In this document: positions 24,938 to 33,888 of the stretch, piece by piece | Layout of the letters: the number at the start of each line of letters is the position of its first letter | How positions within the stretch are numbered: the first letter of the stretch is position 1 | NCBI RefSeq assembly: GCF_042652345.1 | Contig: NZ_JBHSJJ010000026.1 | Span: forward strand, 1 to 36,519 | DNA length: 36,519 nucleotides | Origin: Negadavirga shengliensis | GTDB taxonomy: Bacteria > Bacteroidota > Bacteroidia > Cytophagales > Cyclobacteriaceae | Reading direction: 5' to 3' | Made by a program: the position numbers and the translations under genes | Notes under the pieces: model-generated | Told to the model about the DNA's origin: nothing | Databases searched by the model: none | Seen by the model: the letters and a program-made list of their open reading frames with translations, nothing else

Positions 24938-25471
24938 ACCTTTCATTTATCAATAAATGTAAGCCATAGGAAAGCATCCCTTTGCTGTACTATCCTTGTC
25001 AATAATTCGAGTTAAATAGCAAAATTTTGTAATCAAATAATTTTTAATTAAATAATATTTGAATTAAATTAACATGTATTATTAAATAATATAATTTAAT
25101 TTAATAAATCAATATAATTATTGATATTATAAGTAGTATTCAATAGGTTTATGGTTAAAAAGCCTATTTCTAAACCATAAATCTGATGATACCAAGAGAA
25201 ACTTCATCAAGCCTATTATGCCCGTTGTTCCTATTTTTTCCTGATCACCCTTCATTGTGTTATACCGGACACAAGGTCTTCGTGGATATGGGTTTTTTGA
25301 TACCTCTGTGTATTTGGATCAAAGCTTGATCCCAGTGGAGCGAAGAATGGAAGGGTCCTACCAAGGATAAACAATGTAGCCACTGATACAGAAAGATTTC
25401 AATTTGGAAAAAAATATGATTATACCAATAATTTGTTTAATAAAACATATTCCAACTTAAATTAATTTCTT
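24938..25471. promoter_or_regulatory. A/T-rich leader of the first SusC gene
   Basis: Positions 25020-25145 are nearly pure A/T with small inverted repeats such as TCAATA-TAAT-TATTGA near 25107-25122. It ends with TTTATGGTTAAAA at 25148-25160, of which TATGGTTAAA is shared exactly with the leader of the second SusC gene. The rest, to the start at 25472, is of mixed composition with no gene. Promoter and leader RNA are presumed to lie here. Confidence 0.5.
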
Positions 25472-28400
25472 ATGAAAAAAAAGTTACTTCGCCTTTCGCG
25501 TAAAGGTATCCTAGTATGTGGCTTAGGATGGCTGTGCTGTGTAACCACAACGGCATACGCCTCAGAGAAAGCCAGTGGAACTTCCGGAAAAGGTTCAACT
25601 GCTTTATCCTCAACAGCCGTGGTGGCTGAGCGGGATGTCAGTGGAGTGGTAAGGGATCAAAACGGGGATCCTATGCCCGGTGTCAGCGTGCTGGTCCAAG
25701 GGACTACTACCGGTACAGTCACAGACCTTGATGGCAGGTATACCATCACCGTGCCAGAGGGGGCTTCGCTTGTTTTTTCCTTTATCGGTTTTGAGAGTCA
25801 GGTAGTGGCTGTAGGTGATCAGGCTGTGGTCGACATTTCCATGCAGGAAGACACCAAGGCCTTGGATGAAGTGGTTGTCATTGGCTATGGGACCTTGAAA
25901 AAATCAGACCTGACAGGTTCGGTAGGCTCTGTAAAAGGTGACCGCTTGATAGACCGTTCGCAACCCAATGCGGTGAAAGCCCTTCAGGGAAGGATCGCCG
26001 GTGTGGAGGTGCTCAATAACCAAAACTCTCCAGGGGCCTCTGCAAGGATAAGGATCAGGGGTATCAATTCGATCAATTCAGGGGTGAACCCGCTTTTTGT
26101 CATAGACGGGGTGATCGGAGCCGACCTTAATATGATCAACCCGGCGGACATAGAGTCCATCGAAGTGCTGAAGGACGCCTCATCAGCCGCGATATACGGT
26201 GCAAGGGGAGCCAACGGGGTTATTCTGGTTACCACCAAGAGGGGAGAGAAGAACCAGAATCAGATTACCTATGATAACTTCGTGTCCCTTTCCCACCGGG
26301 CTACCAGTGTATCGACACTCAATTCCGCTGAGTTTATGGAAATTTATAACCGGGCATTTGACAATGCGGAAAAATATGATCCCCAGGGTTTTGCGCAAGG
26401 ACGGTACCAGAGGGCAAACCCCGCCGATTTCCCGGATTTGTTTGATGCCAATGGCAATCCTTTGTATGATACCAACTGGGAAGATGAAACTTACCGCCCG
26501 GCTTGGGCCCAAAACCATAACCTGGCATTCAGAGGCGGCAATAATACCACCTCGTACAATGTGTCCCTGGGATACACCGATGAAGATGGGATCATGATCA
26601 ATTCTGGTTTTGAGCGATTTACGGGAAAAATCGCCATTGATTCCGACATCAAGCCATGGCTTACAGTGGGAGGTAGTATTTTGGGAACCCGCAGTAAAAG
26701 AAGAATAGTCGATGATGCCAATGGGGCACTCAATGTGGCCAGGATGACGGCTGAGGCCCTGCCGATTATACCTGTAACCTATCCCGACGGCAGATGGGGG
26801 TCCAATGCCGACTGGCCGGGTACCGAAGGGGGAGAAAACCCTGTCAATATCGCCAGGAACAGGTATACGGATGTCAATCTTTCCCAAATGTATGGGGATC
26901 TTTATATGAACTTCAAAATCACAAGCGAACTGGAATTCAGGGCAACTTTCAGCACCATCTTCGACAGCCAGAAAAACAATTTTTATTCATCCAGAAACCT
27001 CAGGTTATTGTCAGCCGACCAACGGGGAATTGCTTCTGTATTTACAAATAACCGGATTTACTGGCAAACAGAAAATTTCCTGACCTGGAACAAATCCATA
27101 GGCGAACGTCACCGGATCAATGGGATGTTCGGTTTCAGCTGGCAGAGGGACAGTTTCGAAAACCTGAGTGTCCGGAGTGAAGGGTTTATTGATGACTTTT
27201 TTCAGTGGAGAAACATACGGGCGGGAAATATCATACCGATCGCCGGCATCAACGGTAACGTGGGGGAGGCCGGACTGAACTCTTTCTTCACAAGATGGAA
27301 CTACAGTCTGGATGACAAATACCTGTTTACCGTAACAGGAAGATATGACGGCTCGTCCAGGTTTGGTGAAAACACAAAATATGCCTTTTTCCCCTCAGTA
27401 GGGGTGGCCTGGAGGGCTTCTGAAGAGGGCTTCATGCAAGGCGTGGATGGGATCAATAACTTTAAAATCCGTGCCTCCGCAGGTTCTACCGGAAACCAGG
27501 AAATAGGTAATTTCAATTCCTTGCAGTTTTTGGGAACGTTTAATGTGCTGAAGGCAGGAGGGAACGAAATCGGCATTTCTCAAACCTCGTTCGGAAACTC
27601 GGACTTGAGATGGGAATCCACTGACCAGGTGGATTTTGGCCTCGAAATGGGTTTTTTCAACAACAGGTTGATGATGGAGGCTGATCTGTATTACAAGCGG
27701 ACCAAAAATTTGCTTTTAAACGCCCCTCTGCCTTGGTCCACCGGATTTTCTTCGGTATTGCAGAATATTGGGTCCGTGGAAAACAAAGGCATTGAACTGA
27801 CCCTGAATTCCGTCAATGTGGAAAGGGAAGAGTTTATGTGGACCACCGACCTCAACTGGTCTACCAATACAAACACCATCCTGAACCTGGGCGCCAACGA
27901 TGCGGATATTTTTCCGGGCCCCTGGTTTTTGGGACAGACGAACATCCTGCGCGTTGGTGAGCCCATTGGCTCAATTTGGGGAAGGGTAAGGTTAGGCACC
28001 TGGAACCAGGATCAGGCGGACGAAGCTGCTCAGTATGGTTTGTTGCCCGGTGATATCCGGTGGGAGGACCTCGACAACAATGGCGTAATTGATGCCGATG
28101 ACTCCAAAATCATAGGAAGAATGTATCCTAAATGGGTGGGCAACATCACCAACACATTCCAGTACAAAAACTTTGACCTATCTTTTGAGTTCAGGTTTGT
28201 GTACGGTCAGGATGTGATCAATGCCACACTGCACTCTGTAGAGGACAGGCAGACACTCGCCAACAGCTACAGCACGGTATTGGATGCCTGGCGGCCGGAT
28301 AACCAGGATGCCATGGTGGCCGAAGTAAGGGCCTGGGGCACACCTTATCTTACCAATATGGATACCCATTGGGTGGAGGATGGTTCTTTTGCCCGCTTGC

Positions 28401-28630
28401 AAAACCTGATGTTGGGATACAGCTTACCGCCGGCCATACTCAGCAAGTACAATATAGCCAATGCAAGGCTTTTCCTGAGCGGTCAAAACCTGTTGCTATT
28501 CACAAAATACACGGGCTATGATCCTGAAGTAAATACTTTTGAAGGAGCTGGCCAGCTTCCCCAAGGGTTAGACTTCTTTCCCTTCGCCAGGCCAAGGACT
28601 TTCAGTGCCGGAGTGAATGTGACATTTTAA
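25472..28630 (+). CDS. SusC-like TonB-dependent outer-membrane transporter (pair 1)
   Basis: A 1052-residue SusC/RagA-type protein that imports an oligosaccharide or peptide ligand across the outer membrane with its SusD partner. In order: a signal peptide (to about residue 30), a carboxypeptidase-regulatory-like domain at 54-126 (SGVVRDQNGDPMPGVSV), a TonB-box region LDEVVVIGYG at 131-140, the plug to about residue 260 (DIESIEVLKDASSAAIYGAR), and a 22-strand barrel ending in the aromatic F expected of a BAM signal (GVNVTF). Length is normal. The SusD gene follows after 21 bases, so they form one transcript. The substrate is unknown. Confidence 0.95.
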   Translation: MKKKLLRLSRKGILVCGLGWLCCVTTTAYASEKASGTSGKGSTALSSTAVVAERDVSGVVRDQNGDPMPGVSVLVQGTTTGTVTDLDGRYTITVPEGASLVFSFIGFESQVVAVGDQAVVDISMQEDTKALDEVVVIGYGTLKKSDLTGSVGSVKGDRLIDRSQPNAVKALQGRIAGVEVLNNQNSPGASARIRIRGINSINSGVNPLFVIDGVIGADLNMINPADIESIEVLKDASSAAIYGARGANGVILVTTKRGEKNQNQITYDNFVSLSHRATSVSTLNSAEFMEIYNRAFDNAEKYDPQGFAQGRYQRANPADFPDLFDANGNPLYDTNWEDETYRPAWAQNHNLAFRGGNNTTSYNVSLGYTDEDGIMINSGFERFTGKIAIDSDIKPWLTVGGSILGTRSKRRIVDDANGALNVARMTAEALPIIPVTYPDGRWGSNADWPGTEGGENPVNIARNRYTDVNLSQMYGDLYMNFKITSELEFRATFSTIFDSQKNNFYSSRNLRLLSADQRGIASVFTNNRIYWQTENFLTWNKSIGERHRINGMFGFSWQRDSFENLSVRSEGFIDDFFQWRNIRAGNIIPIAGINGNVGEAGLNSFFTRWNYSLDDKYLFTVTGRYDGSSRFGENTKYAFFPSVGVAWRASEEGFMQGVDGINNFKIRASAGSTGNQEIGNFNSLQFLGTFNVLKAGGNEIGISQTSFGNSDLRWESTDQVDFGLEMGFFNNRLMMEADLYYKRTKNLLLNAPLPWSTGFSSVLQNIGSVENKGIELTLNSVNVEREEFMWTTDLNWSTNTNTILNLGANDADIFPGPWFLGQTNILRVGEPIGSIWGRVRLGTWNQDQADEAAQYGLLPGDIRWEDLDNNGVIDADDSKIIGRMYPKWVGNITNTFQYKNFDLSFEFRFVYGQDVINATLHSVEDRQTLANSYSTVLDAWRPDNQDAMVAEVRAWGTPYLTNMDTHWVEDGSFARLQNLMLGYSLPPAILSKYNIANARLFLSGQNLLLFTKYTGYDPEVNTFEGAGQLPQGLDFFPFARPRTFSAGVNVTF

Positions 28631-28651
28631 CAATTAAACCACGTACAGAAA

Positions 28652-30133
28652 ATGAAAAAGATAACATTATATATAGGTATACTGTTGGTGTGGACAGGAC
28701 TGGGGTCCTGCGGTGATTTCCTGGAAGAAAACCCAGGTACATTGACTACTCAGGCGGATCTTTCCAGCCCCGAAGCTGCCAGCGCGTTTGTTACCAGTAT
28801 TTACGCGAATGTAAACGTGGTTGTGACCGGTTCTGGAGGATGGGGTGGCAACACATTGTCCCTTCTGGAGTTCATGACCGGCAAAGCGGACGGCGTGGCA
28901 CAGACCGAGGCCTTTAGGTTCAATCTACTTACTTATGACTCCCAGTCCTTCTACATCGATACTTATTGGCAACAGCTATTTCAGGGGGTATTGAGATGCA
29001 ACGTGGCTCTGGAACAGCTTCCCCGCTTCAGTATATTGAGCGAGCAGCAACTGAACGATTACTTGGCAGAAGTAAGAACCATGAGGGCATTTTATTATTT
29101 CTATTTGGTAAGAATGTATGGTGATGTGCCTTTGATCCATGAGCCCATTCGGAACCTGGGGGACGTCAACATGCCAAGATCACCGGTCAGGGAAATATAT
29201 GACCAGATCATTATCCCCGATCTCTTGGCGGCAGAAAGTTCCAATCTGCCGTGGCGAAGGCCTAATGGCGAAGTCTCCATGGGTTTTATCAAGTCCTTGC
29301 TTGCGGATGTGTACCTGACTTATGCAGGATATCCGGTGGAAGGAGGAGCGGCGGCCTATGCGGAATCTGCAAACCGGTCTTTGGAAGTTCTAAACCAAAA
29401 AGGCACCACATTCAATCTGTTCCCTGAATATACGGATATGATCAATCCGAATAACAGAAACAGTGGGGAATTCATATTTCAGGTCCAATTTGACAAAGTG
29501 AACCGGACCAATCCGCTGACTCCGGTGTGCCTGCCCACTTTTGCGGGGATATCCGTTTATTCCAATGAATTTGGAGGGCTGGTCCCCCGGCAGGAATTTA
29601 TTCAGAGCTATGAACCGAACGATAAGCGGGCGAGGGAAAAACAGTTTTTCATTACAGAATATAATGGCAGACAATTAGGCGGACATTATATCTACAAGTG
29701 GTTCGATCACACGGCTGTGAATGAAGATGCAAGATCAGAATTGAACTTTTCGATATACCGATTGCCGGATGTGATGCTGATGTATGCGGAAGCATCCAAC
29801 AGGGCAGAAGGCGGGCCCAACTCCATGGCGCTGGAAGCCGTCAATGAAATCCGCGCAAGGGCAGAACTGGACCCGGTTGGTGCCATGGGTGCGGACGCTT
29901 TTGAGCAGGAAGTTTGGAATCAGCGGTATTTTGAATTGTGTTATGAAGGAAAGCTGTGGTTTGATATGTTGAGAACACGAAAAGTACGAAACGACCGAAC
30001 AGGTAATTATGATGATTTCGTGGGCCATACCAATGTTTTCAATGCTACGTTTGCAGAAAGGAATCTCCGGTTTCCCATACCCCTCCGGGAAATGGATGTC
30101 AATTCGGAACTGGTACAAAACCCAGGCTTTTAA
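28652..30133 (+). CDS. SusD-like substrate-binding lipoprotein (pair 1)
   Basis: A 493-residue RagB/SusD-family lipoprotein with lipobox LGSC (Cys20) and the family opening CGDFLEENPG. The conserved SusD region RTMRAFYYFYLVRMYGDVPLI (tetratricopeptide-like helices that dock on SusC) is at about 140-160, LPDVMLMYAEASNRAEGG is in the later helical block, and RFPIPLREMDVNSELVQNPGF is the usual ending. It caps the SusC barrel and captures the ligand at the cell surface. The SusC gene ends 21 bases upstream; a hairpin terminator follows 30 bases downstream. Confidence 0.95.
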   Translation: MKKITLYIGILLVWTGLGSCGDFLEENPGTLTTQADLSSPEAASAFVTSIYANVNVVVTGSGGWGGNTLSLLEFMTGKADGVAQTEAFRFNLLTYDSQSFYIDTYWQQLFQGVLRCNVALEQLPRFSILSEQQLNDYLAEVRTMRAFYYFYLVRMYGDVPLIHEPIRNLGDVNMPRSPVREIYDQIIIPDLLAAESSNLPWRRPNGEVSMGFIKSLLADVYLTYAGYPVEGGAAAYAESANRSLEVLNQKGTTFNLFPEYTDMINPNNRNSGEFIFQVQFDKVNRTNPLTPVCLPTFAGISVYSNEFGGLVPRQEFIQSYEPNDKRAREKQFFITEYNGRQLGGHYIYKWFDHTAVNEDARSELNFSIYRLPDVMLMYAEASNRAEGGPNSMALEAVNEIRARAELDPVGAMGADAFEQEVWNQRYFELCYEGKLWFDMLRTRKVRNDRTGNYDDFVGHTNVFNATFAERNLRFPIPLREMDVNSELVQNPGF

Positions 30134-30162
30134 AGCATATTTTTTAATCACAAATCTGTCAC

Positions 30163-30192
30163 ACTGCCCGGCTTGTTCCGGGCAGTCTTTTT
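30163..30192 (+). terminator. Rho-independent terminator after SusD pair 1
   Basis: A perfect 9-bp G/C-rich stem, ACTGCCCGG at 30163-30171 and CCGGGCAGT at 30178-30186, with a 6-base loop, followed by CTTTTT. It closes the first SusC/SusD transcript. Confidence 0.88.
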
Positions 30193-30540
30193 AAGTCTAT
30201 AAAAAATGATAATCTGCGCGGCAAAAAAATATAATTTTTTTGTTTATTATTAATTTATTTTGCCTTATATTGTCATAGTCAGAATAATAAACGATATAAT
30301 AAGAATATACAAATTTTTATATTGTAAAATATTTTAAACACTAATATTTTTCTGAATTAAGTTATCTTTTTATAAAAAACAAAATAACGTATATTTTATT
30401 GTATTAAAATATTATTCCATCCCATGTTTTACTGTAAATAGTTGCCTATGGTTAAAGGTAAAAAGTCAGCAATTTCATAGTGCATGAGTGGTTGAACTCA
30501 CTCTATTTCAATTAATTCAGTTAACTTATAAATACCATTT
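30193..30540. promoter_or_regulatory. A/T-rich leader of the second SusC gene
   Basis: Nearly pure A/T from 30225 to 30420, then TAAATAG-T-TGCCTATG at 30435-30450 followed by GTTAAA, and TATTTCAATTAA at 30504-30515. Both elements recur in the leader of the third SusC gene at almost the same distance from its start. A small inverted repeat, AAAATATT and AATATTTT, lies around 30326-30350. No gene is seen. Confidence 0.5.
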
Positions 30541-33500
30541 ATGAAAACAAATCTACAGAACCACCACATAACGAAGATCATTTCGCTATGCCTGATGGTA
30601 GGGTTTGCCGTATTTTCAATGGAGGTATGGGCCCAAAAAAACCTTTCTCTGGATGATGACCTGGAGAAACTCAAGTTATCCGCATCTTTGCTCGCTTCTC
30701 AAAACAAACTCACCGCTGAAATCCAGACCAAAGCGTTTGACGTGACGGTTCGTGGGGTTGTACGGGACCAAAACGGGGATCCCATCCCCGGAGCGACAAT
30801 ATCCGTACCGGGAACCAATTTAGGGACGGCCACCGATCTGGACGGGAGATATTCAATTACCGTTCCCGAAGGCGCCACGCTGGTATTTTCTTTTATCGGA
30901 TTTGAAAGCCAAAGCGTGAGCGTGGGGAACCAGCAAGTGATTGATATCACTTTGGTAGAAAGCGCCCAGGCTCTTGACGAGGTCGTCGTGGTGGGTTATG
31001 GTACACAGCAAAAAGTGAACCTTACCGGTGCGGTCGGAGTGGCCACTTCGGAGCGTTTGCAGAACCGCCCCATCGCCAACGTGGCGGAAGGCCTTCAAGG
31101 TGTCATTCCCAATCTGAATATTGCCCCTAGAAACGGTGATCCTGCCGAGAGTCCTGTCTTTAACGTCCGTGGCTTCCAATCCATCAATGGAGGCTCACCT
31201 TTGGTATTGGTGGACAATGTGCCGATGGACCTGAACCGCATCAACCCGAATGACATAGAAAGTGTTTCTGTACTGAAGGATGCCGCCGCGGCGGCGGTTT
31301 ACGGGGCCAGGGCAGCTTTTGGGGTGATTCTCGTGACCACAAAAAGTGGCAAGGCAGGAAAAGTTTCCGTTTCCCTCAACAGCCAATTTTCGATGGCAAA
31401 ACCGATTTTCAATATGGATCCGGTAACGGACCCGCATGAATTCGTCAATGCCAGAAACATCGCGAATATCCGAACAAACGGCGTGCCCAGCTATGATGCC
31501 GACATGGTGGAAGGCACCCGGAGATGGTCAGAAAACCCGACCCATGAAAACGCCTGGGGGGTAGTGGACGGTGTCTTGCGGTTTTATGGCTTCAACAATT
31601 ATCAGAATGACATCATGACCAAATTTGCCCCTACACAACAGCATGATTTGACGATTTCCGGGGGCTCTGAAAATGCCAATTATTTCGTTTCTTTCGGCCA
31701 CCTCAATAAGGATGGCTATCTGAATTCAGACAGGAACGAAAACTTCAAAAGGTACAACGTCCTGATGAAAGGGGAGTTCAAAGTGACGGATTGGCTGACA
31801 TTGGAAGAAAAAGTGGTCATCAACTCCCAGCGCAGTGACAAACCCTATTTCTATAACTGGGACGTGAACATCAATACCATGGCCAGGGTAAACCCGATTC
31901 AGCCTATCCAGTTCCCCGATCTGCCTTATTATATTGAGCCGGGGGACAGGGGCGTCTATGAGCGTTTTATCGGCATGTATTTTCAGGGCACCAATTTCTG
32001 GCCCTATCTTAACGACGGCGGAAGGTCCACTTGGACCAATAATGATATCTGGATGACCCAGGGAGCCGTGTTGACCCCGGTAAAAGGATTGAAGATCCAG
32101 GGGAATTTCTCCTATAATTTTGTTCACCGATCCGAGCAGGATGTGGCCAGCAAGGTGGAGGTTTTGACGACCAACCTGCGTAATCCGGCTGATATGGTAA
32201 ACAATGGCTTTAGCGGTAATGACTTTATACATGAAAGAAGCAATTTTAACCAGTACTACGTAATCAATGCTTTTGCGGATTACCAGTTCAGCCTTCCCGA
32301 AAAACACAACCTGTCTGCCATGGTGGGCTTCAACCAGGAATGGGGGCAGAACAAAGTGGTGAGGGCACAGAACAATACATTGATTACCCCCTTGATACAG
32401 GATATCAATGCCACTATAGGGATGCAACAGACCTTCGGGGGCAGCAACCACAATGCACTCAGGGGGGTCTTTTACCGGGTGAATTATATTTTTGACGAGA
32501 GGTACCTCTTGGAAACCAATGCCAGGTACGACGGGACCTCAAGATTTCCAAAAGACAGCCGGTTCGGTTTTTTCCCTTCGGTATCCGTGGGATGGAGAAT
32601 TTCCAATGAAGGCTTTATGGCGGCTACCAGCAGTTGGCTGGACGAGCTGAAACTAAGGGCCTCCTACGGTGAGTTGGGTAACCAATTGTTAGTGGATAAT
32701 AATAACAATCCCATCTGGTATCCTTATATCCCCACCATGGGCATAGGCCAGTCTCCTTTCATGATGGTGGGCGCCAACAGGACACCTTTTGTATCCCCTG
32801 CCGGATTGGTGAGCCCCACGCTGACCTGGGAGACGGTGGTTTCCAGAAATATCGGACTGGACTTTACGCTCCTCGGAGGTAAGCTTGACGCCTCCTTTGA
32901 TGTGTTTGCCAGGGATACCAAGGACATGTTGATGCGGTCCACTTATCCCTCCATTTTGGGGACCGGAGCGCCGCAGGCCAATGCGGCTGACCTCAGAACG
33001 ACCGGCTGGGAACTGGCGCTGACCTGGAAAAACAGGGTGAAAAATGACCTGAGTTATGATGTGACACTTGCGCTTTCTGACTGGATGGCCACCATAACCA
33101 GGTTTGACAATCCCAATGGTGCCATTCCGTCCGGTACTACCGCCACGGGCGGCAACGCCCAGTATTATGTAGGGCAGAAACTCGGGGAAATCTGGGGTTA
33201 TGAAACCGTCGGGATTTTCCAGACGGCGGATGAGGTGGCCAACGCCGCTGACCAATCCGCGTTGGGAGCCAACTGGAGACCGGGAGATATCCAGTACGCT
33301 GACCTTGACGGAGATGGAAGGATCACCCCCGGGAACAACACCCTGGCCAATCCCGGAGACAGAAGAATCATAGGCAATGAGACACCCAGGTTGAGTTTCG
33401 GGATCAACAACAACGTGAGTTGGAAGAATTTTACCCTCAATGCATTTTTCCAAGGGATCTGGAGAAGGGACCACTGGCCCACTTCTGGGAACTGGACCTG

Positions 33501-33870
33501 GTTCTTCCCCTTCAATGCGGGACATGTGGAGAAGTACTTCATCACGGATTCCTGGTCTGAAGATAACCGGGACGCCTACTTTGCCCATCCTCATATTTCA
33601 ACGAACGATAAGAAGAATATACAGCCACAGACGCGGTTCCTGCAAAATGCCGGTTATATCCGCCTGAAAAACCTGTCTTTGGGCTATGACCTTCCTTATC
33701 CCTGGATGAACGCTATCGGGTTTCAGAATGCCAATGTTTATTTTGCCGGCATGAACCTTTGGGAGTACTCGCCCATCAGAAAGCCGCTTGACCCGGAGAC
33801 CATTTACGCCGGTGCCATCGAGTATCCCATGCAGCGGATCTATACGTTGGGTGTAAGGTTGACATTCTAA
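30541..33870 (+). CDS. SusC-like TonB-dependent outer-membrane transporter (pair 2)
   Basis: An 1109-residue SusC/RagA-type transporter. Domains: signal peptide to about residue 32, a 35-residue spacer of unknown role, the carboxypeptidase-regulatory-like domain at 67-139 (RGVVRDQNGDPIPGATISV), TonB-box region LDEVVVVGYG at 145-154, the plug, and a 22-strand barrel ending in GVRLTF. Its regulatory-like domain closely resembles that of the first and third SusC proteins in this array (for example FDVTVRGVV and FDVTITGTV, then VPEGATLVFSFIG). The spacer between signal and domain is not an STN domain, so no direct anti-sigma signalling is expected. The SusD gene follows after 6 bases, or 18 from the preferred start. 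Confidence 0.95.
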   Translation: MKTNLQNHHITKIISLCLMVGFAVFSMEVWAQKNLSLDDDLEKLKLSASLLASQNKLTAEIQTKAFDVTVRGVVRDQNGDPIPGATISVPGTNLGTATDLDGRYSITVPEGATLVFSFIGFESQSVSVGNQQVIDITLVESAQALDEVVVVGYGTQQKVNLTGAVGVATSERLQNRPIANVAEGLQGVIPNLNIAPRNGDPAESPVFNVRGFQSINGGSPLVLVDNVPMDLNRINPNDIESVSVLKDAAAAAVYGARAAFGVILVTTKSGKAGKVSVSLNSQFSMAKPIFNMDPVTDPHEFVNARNIANIRTNGVPSYDADMVEGTRRWSENPTHENAWGVVDGVLRFYGFNNYQNDIMTKFAPTQQHDLTISGGSENANYFVSFGHLNKDGYLNSDRNENFKRYNVLMKGEFKVTDWLTLEEKVVINSQRSDKPYFYNWDVNINTMARVNPIQPIQFPDLPYYIEPGDRGVYERFIGMYFQGTNFWPYLNDGGRSTWTNNDIWMTQGAVLTPVKGLKIQGNFSYNFVHRSEQDVASKVEVLTTNLRNPADMVNNGFSGNDFIHERSNFNQYYVINAFADYQFSLPEKHNLSAMVGFNQEWGQNKVVRAQNNTLITPLIQDINATIGMQQTFGGSNHNALRGVFYRVNYIFDERYLLETNARYDGTSRFPKDSRFGFFPSVSVGWRISNEGFMAATSSWLDELKLRASYGELGNQLLVDNNNNPIWYPYIPTMGIGQSPFMMVGANRTPFVSPAGLVSPTLTWETVVSRNIGLDFTLLGGKLDASFDVFARDTKDMLMRSTYPSILGTGAPQANAADLRTTGWELALTWKNRVKNDLSYDVTLALSDWMATITRFDNPNGAIPSGTTATGGNAQYYVGQKLGEIWGYETVGIFQTADEVANAADQSALGANWRPGDIQYADLDGDGRITPGNNTLANPGDRRIIGNETPRLSFGINNNVSWKNFTLNAFFQGIWRRDHWPTSGNWTWFFPFNAGHVEKYFITDSWSEDNRDAYFAHPHISTNDKKNIQPQTRFLQNAGYIRLKNLSLGYDLPYPWMNAIGFQNANVYFAGMNLWEYSPIRKPLDPETIYAGAIEYPMQRIYTLGVRLTF

Positions 33871-33888
33871 TTATTAATGAACGACAAC

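Noticed and set aside
24938..25471. tRNA or small RNA gene in the A/T-rich gap
   Set aside because: No cloverleaf, TTCRA arm or CCA end is visible, and composition is too A/T-rich.
32689..33594. Long minus-strand open frame (301 codons) inside the second SusC gene
   Set aside because: It lies wholly within a well-supported gene, its translation is rich in Gly, Pro, Arg and His with no recognisable motif, and it has no start context. It is a mirror frame of the G/C-rich coding sequence.
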